This document shows positions 56,601-60,000 of a stretch of DNA of 60,000 nt, one piece after another. This stretch comes from Tubulanus polymorphus (taxonomy: Eukaryota > Nemertea > Palaeonemertea > Tubulaniformes > Tubulanidae), in assembly GCF_964204645.1 (NCBI RefSeq), contig NC_134030.1, forward strand, positions 11,408,278 through 11,468,277, read 5' to 3'. The notes below the pieces were generated by a model. It did not search any database and had not been told where the DNA came from. It saw only the letters and a program-made list of their open reading frames with translations. Each line of letters opens with the position of its first letter. The first letter of the stretch is position 1. Both the position numbers and the translations under genes were made by a program.

Positions 56601-59600
56601 TTGTTTTACTCTTTCTAATGAAAATCATTCATCAGGGTAATAAGTGGTTTTGAATTTAGTTATTTGTCTTTAAAACTAACTTCACTAAAATCATAGAATT
56701 TTCTCGTATGAAATCAATTTGTCCATAGACCTTGTGCAACTTTATGAAATTGCTTAATTTCTGAGGATTGCTATGAAAATATCGGAATTAATTTCATTTT
56801 ATTGCAATTCTTTTGTATCAATATCCCCTACTAAGGTATCTCTAACAATACAATTTGTATGGGTATGAGTTACCCTTAATCAAAACTTAGTTTTTATTCA
56901 AGGACCTGTGCAACTTTGGGAAGGGAATACAGTTTTCCTGAATAATATTCAAACTCGAACATTTCAAATTATTCTCTTCATATTGAGTGGACAGATTTTG
57001 ATATTAGGTGTTGCATCTATTCATAGAAAAAGATATGTCTTATTTCGATGTCTTAAAAGATGTATAAGAAAAATTTCTACATAACCGTATGAATCTTATG
57101 CGTTTACTGGCTTCTATTTGATCTGTTCGAAACTTACCTACAGGTACGTAAAAAATTTTAATTCAATTTGATATAATTTGAAGTAGAAGTATTCCCAGAT
57201 AGGTGGTCAAACATTTGTTCTGAGTATAGTCAGTTGCAATGCTTATATCAAGTTCGTGGAAATAGTTACTCATCATATATAAAATAAAGATTTACCCCAT
57301 GATTTCAATCAAAATCAACCAATAGGATTCTAGAACTTTTGACATTGTTTTACTCTTTCTAATGAAAATCAATCATCAGGGTAATAAGTTGTTTTGAATT
57401 TAGTTATTTGTCTTTAAAACTAACTTAACTTAAATCATAGAATTTTCTTGTATGAAATCATTTTGTCCATAGACCTTGTGCAACTTTATGAAATTGCTTA
57501 ATTTCTGAGGGCTTTACAATTAGGATTGTTATTGAATTTCGGAATTTATTTCATTTTATTGCAATTGTTTTGTATAGATATGCTCTACTAAGGTATCTCT
57601 AACAATACAATTTGTATGGGTATGAGTTACCCTTAATCAAAACTTATTTTTTATCCAAGGACCTGTGCAACTTTCGGGCGGGAATACAGTTTTCCTGAAT
57701 AATCTACTAACTCGAACGGTTCAAACAATTCTCTTCATATTGAGTGGCCAGATTTTGATATTAGGCGTTGCATCTATTCATAGAAAAAGATATGTCTTAT
57801 TTCGATATCTCAAAAGATGTATAAGAAAAATTTCTACATAACCGTATGAATCTTATGCGTTTTCTGGCTTCTATTTGATCTGTTCGAAACTTACCTACAG
57901 GTACGTAATAAATTTTAATTCAATTAGATATGATTTGAAGTAGAAGTATTTCAAAATAAGTGGTGAAACATTTGTTCTGAGTGTAGTAAGTTACAATGTT
58001 TATATCAAGTTCGTGGAAACAGTCACTCGTCATATAAAAGCTAACAGTTACCCCATGATTTCAATCAAAATCAACCAATAGGATTCTAGAACTTTTGACA
58101 TTGTTTTACTCTTTCTAACGAAAATCATTCATCGGGGTAATAAGTTGTTTTGAATTTAGTTATTTGTCTTTAAAACTAACTTCACTTAAATCATAGAATT
58201 TTTTTGTATGAAATCATTTTGTCCATAGACCTTGTGCAACTTTATGAAATTGCTTAATTTCTGAGGATTGTTATGAAAATATCGGAATTTATTTCATTTT
58301 ATTGCAATTCTTTTGTATCAATATCCTCTTCTAAGGTATCTCTAAAAATACAATTTGTATGGGTATGAGTTACCCTTAATCAAAACTTATTTTTTATCCA
58401 AGGACCTGTGCAACTTTCGGGCGGGAATACAGTTTTCCTGAATAATCTACAAACTCGAACGGTTCAAACAATTCTCTTCATATTGAGTGGCCAGTTTTTG
58501 ATATAAGGGTTTGCACCTATTCATAGAAAAAGATATGTCTTATTTCGTTGTCTTAAACGATGTATAAGAATAATTTCTACATAACCGTATGAATTTGATG
58601 CGTGTTCTAGCTTCTATTTGATCTGTTCGAAACTTACCTACAGGTACGTAATAAATTTTAATTCAATTTGATATAATTTGAAGTAGAAGTATTCCCAGAT
58701 AGGTGGTCAAACATTTGTTCTGAGTATAGTCTGTTGCAATGCTTATATCAAGTTCGTGGAAACAGTCACTCGTCATATAAAAGATGATATTTACCCCATG
58801 ATTTCAATCAAAATCAACCAATAGGATTCTAGAACTTTTGACATTGTTTTACTCTTTCTAACGAAAATGATTCATCAGGGTAATAAGTTGTTTTGAATTT
58901 AGTTATTTGTCTTTAAAACTAACTTAACTAAAATCATAGAATTTTCTCGTATGAAATCAATTTGTCCATAGACCTTGTGCAACTTTATGAAATTGCTTAA
59001 TTTCTGAGGATTGTTATGAAAATATCGGAATTAATTTCATTTTATTGCAATTCTTTTGTATCAATATCCCCTACTAAGGTATCTCTAACAATACAATTTG
59101 TATGGGTATGAGTTACCCTTAATCAAAACTTATTTTTTATCCGAGGACCTGTGCAACTTTGGGAAGGGAATACAGTTTTCCTGAATAATATTCAAACTCG
59201 AACAGTTCAAACAATTTTCTTCATATTGAGTGGCCAGATTTTGATATTAGGTGTTGCACCTATTCATAGAAAAAGATATGTCTTATTTCGATGTCTTAAA
59301 AGATTTATAAGAATAATTTCTACATAACCGTATGAATCTGATGCGTTTTCTGGCTTCTATTTGATCTGTTCGAAACTTACCTTCAGGTACGTAATACATT
59401 TTAATTCAATTTGATATCAGTTGAAGTAGAAGTATTTCCAAATAGGTGGTCAAACATTTGTTCTGAGTGTAGTCAGTTGCAATGTTTATATCAAGTTCGT
59501 GGAAACAAGTCACTCATCATATAAAAGATAAAAGTTACCCCATGATTCCATTCAAAATCAACCAATAGGATTCTAGGACTTTTGACATTGTTTTACTGTT

Positions 59601-60000
59601 TCTAAAGAAAATGATTCATCAGGGTAATAAGTTTTTTTGAATTCAATTATTTGTCTTTAAAACTAACTTCACAAAAATCATAGAATTTTCCATCAATTCA
59701 ATCAATTTGTCCATAGACCTTGTGCAACTTAATGAAATTGCTTAATTTCTGAGGATTGTTATGAAAATATCGGAATTTATTTCATTTTATTGCAATTCTT
59801 TTGTATCAATATCCCCTACTAAGGTATCTCTAACAATACAATTTGTATGGGTATGAGTAACCCTTAATCAAAACTTAGTTTTTATCCGAGGACCTGTGCA
59901 ACTTTGGAAGGGAATACAGTTTTCCTGAATAATATTCAAACTCGAACAGTTCAAACAATTCTCTTCATATTGAGTGGCCAGATTTTGATATTAGGTGTTG
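44700..60000 (+). repeat. 743-bp AT-rich satellite, about 20 monomers, open at the right end
   Basis: The landmark TATGGGTATGAGTTACCC recurs at about 44940, 45683, 46439, 47183, 47926, 48672, 49414, 50157, 50914, 51657, 52398, 53143, 53886, 54629, 55374, 56118, 56860, 57618, 58361, 59103 and 59849. Spacing is 741-746 bp, or about 757 for a variant containing GGGCTTTACAATTAGG. Central monomers are nearly identical; the leftmost and the last two are more diverged. No monomer has a long open frame. Each carries TATAAAAG (in TCATATAAAAG) and an AACCAATAGG word, of unknown meaning. The array runs off the window. Confidence 0.95.
46440..58400 (+). repeat. Higher-order repeat: nine monomers, about 6.70 kb
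   Basis: Diagnostic variants reappear about 6,703 bp apart. TGAGTTGTTACCC occurs at about 47931 and 54635; ATCAACAAATAGG at about 49124 and 55828; TTTGGGAAGGGAATAC at about 50211 and 56914; AATAAGTGGTGAAAC at about 51252 and 57954. This equals nine monomers. A shorter shared block (the ATAGTTACTCATCATATATA and GGGCTTTACAATTAGG variant) also occurs 4,475 bp (six monomers) earlier, at about 45.85-46.43 kb, showing nested amplification. Confidence 0.82.

Noticed and set aside
44700-60000. CRISPR-like or gene-cluster interpretation of the regular spacing
   Set aside because: Repeats are 743 bp with no variable spacers and no open frames. It is a eukaryotic satellite.

Overview
This is eukaryotic, metazoan DNA that is poor in genes and rich in repeats. 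The only cellular gene I can support is a short-chain dehydrogenase/reductase resembling DHRS4, on the + strand. Three phased exons with GT/AG introns and a TATA box are visible, and the 3' half of the gene is not in view. The many TAGGCCTA-type words (for example near 14303, 22368, 26724, 30254, 33360), together with gypsy, Penelope, KDZ and Helentron-like elements, suggest a marine invertebrate, most likely an echinoderm or a related deuterostome. That taxonomic call is an inference.

Layout. 1-4.6 kb: the end of a Helentron-like repeat, a dispersed 0.37-0.39-kb repeat, a compact young LTR element with near-identical 413-bp LTRs around a broken gag-like frame, and a LINE reverse-transcriptase scrap. 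5.0-5.8 kb: a Harbinger-type MITE. 7.7-12.4 kb: a graveyard of Helentron-associated (HINE/DINE-like) elements, one of them full length, with a piggyBac-type MITE among them. 14.3-21.4 kb: a complete but dead Ty3/gypsy element whose 5' LTR carries an internal insertion-duplication. 22.2-23.6 kb: a Penelope-like retroelement with a GIY-YIG domain, on the - strand. 23.9-27.3 kb: a 3.4-kb DNA transposon with an 8-bp target duplication, KDZ-type cysteine-cluster exons and a large degenerate telomere-like array inside it.

27.9-33.2 kb: the DHRS4-like gene. Intron 1 holds a 1.35-kb foldback structure, made of two inverted 43-bp-repeat arrays around a 50-bp-repeat array. Introns 2 and 3 hold further HINE copies on the - strand. 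34.5-38.8 kb: a Tigger-like fragment, a hAT-like MITE and unannotatable AT-rich DNA.

38.8-60 kb: a satellite domain. Diverged monomers come first, then a GC-richer tandem array of about 350-400-bp units, then about 20 copies of a 743-bp AT-rich monomer. These carry a higher-order repeat of nine monomers (about 6.7 kb) and run off the end of the window.

Nothing here is an operon or a bacterial-style system. The most interesting material is structural: the higher-order satellite, the foldback inside a gene intron, the KDZ element carrying telomere-like DNA, and the HINE family. All calls come from reading the sequence. No database search was possible.
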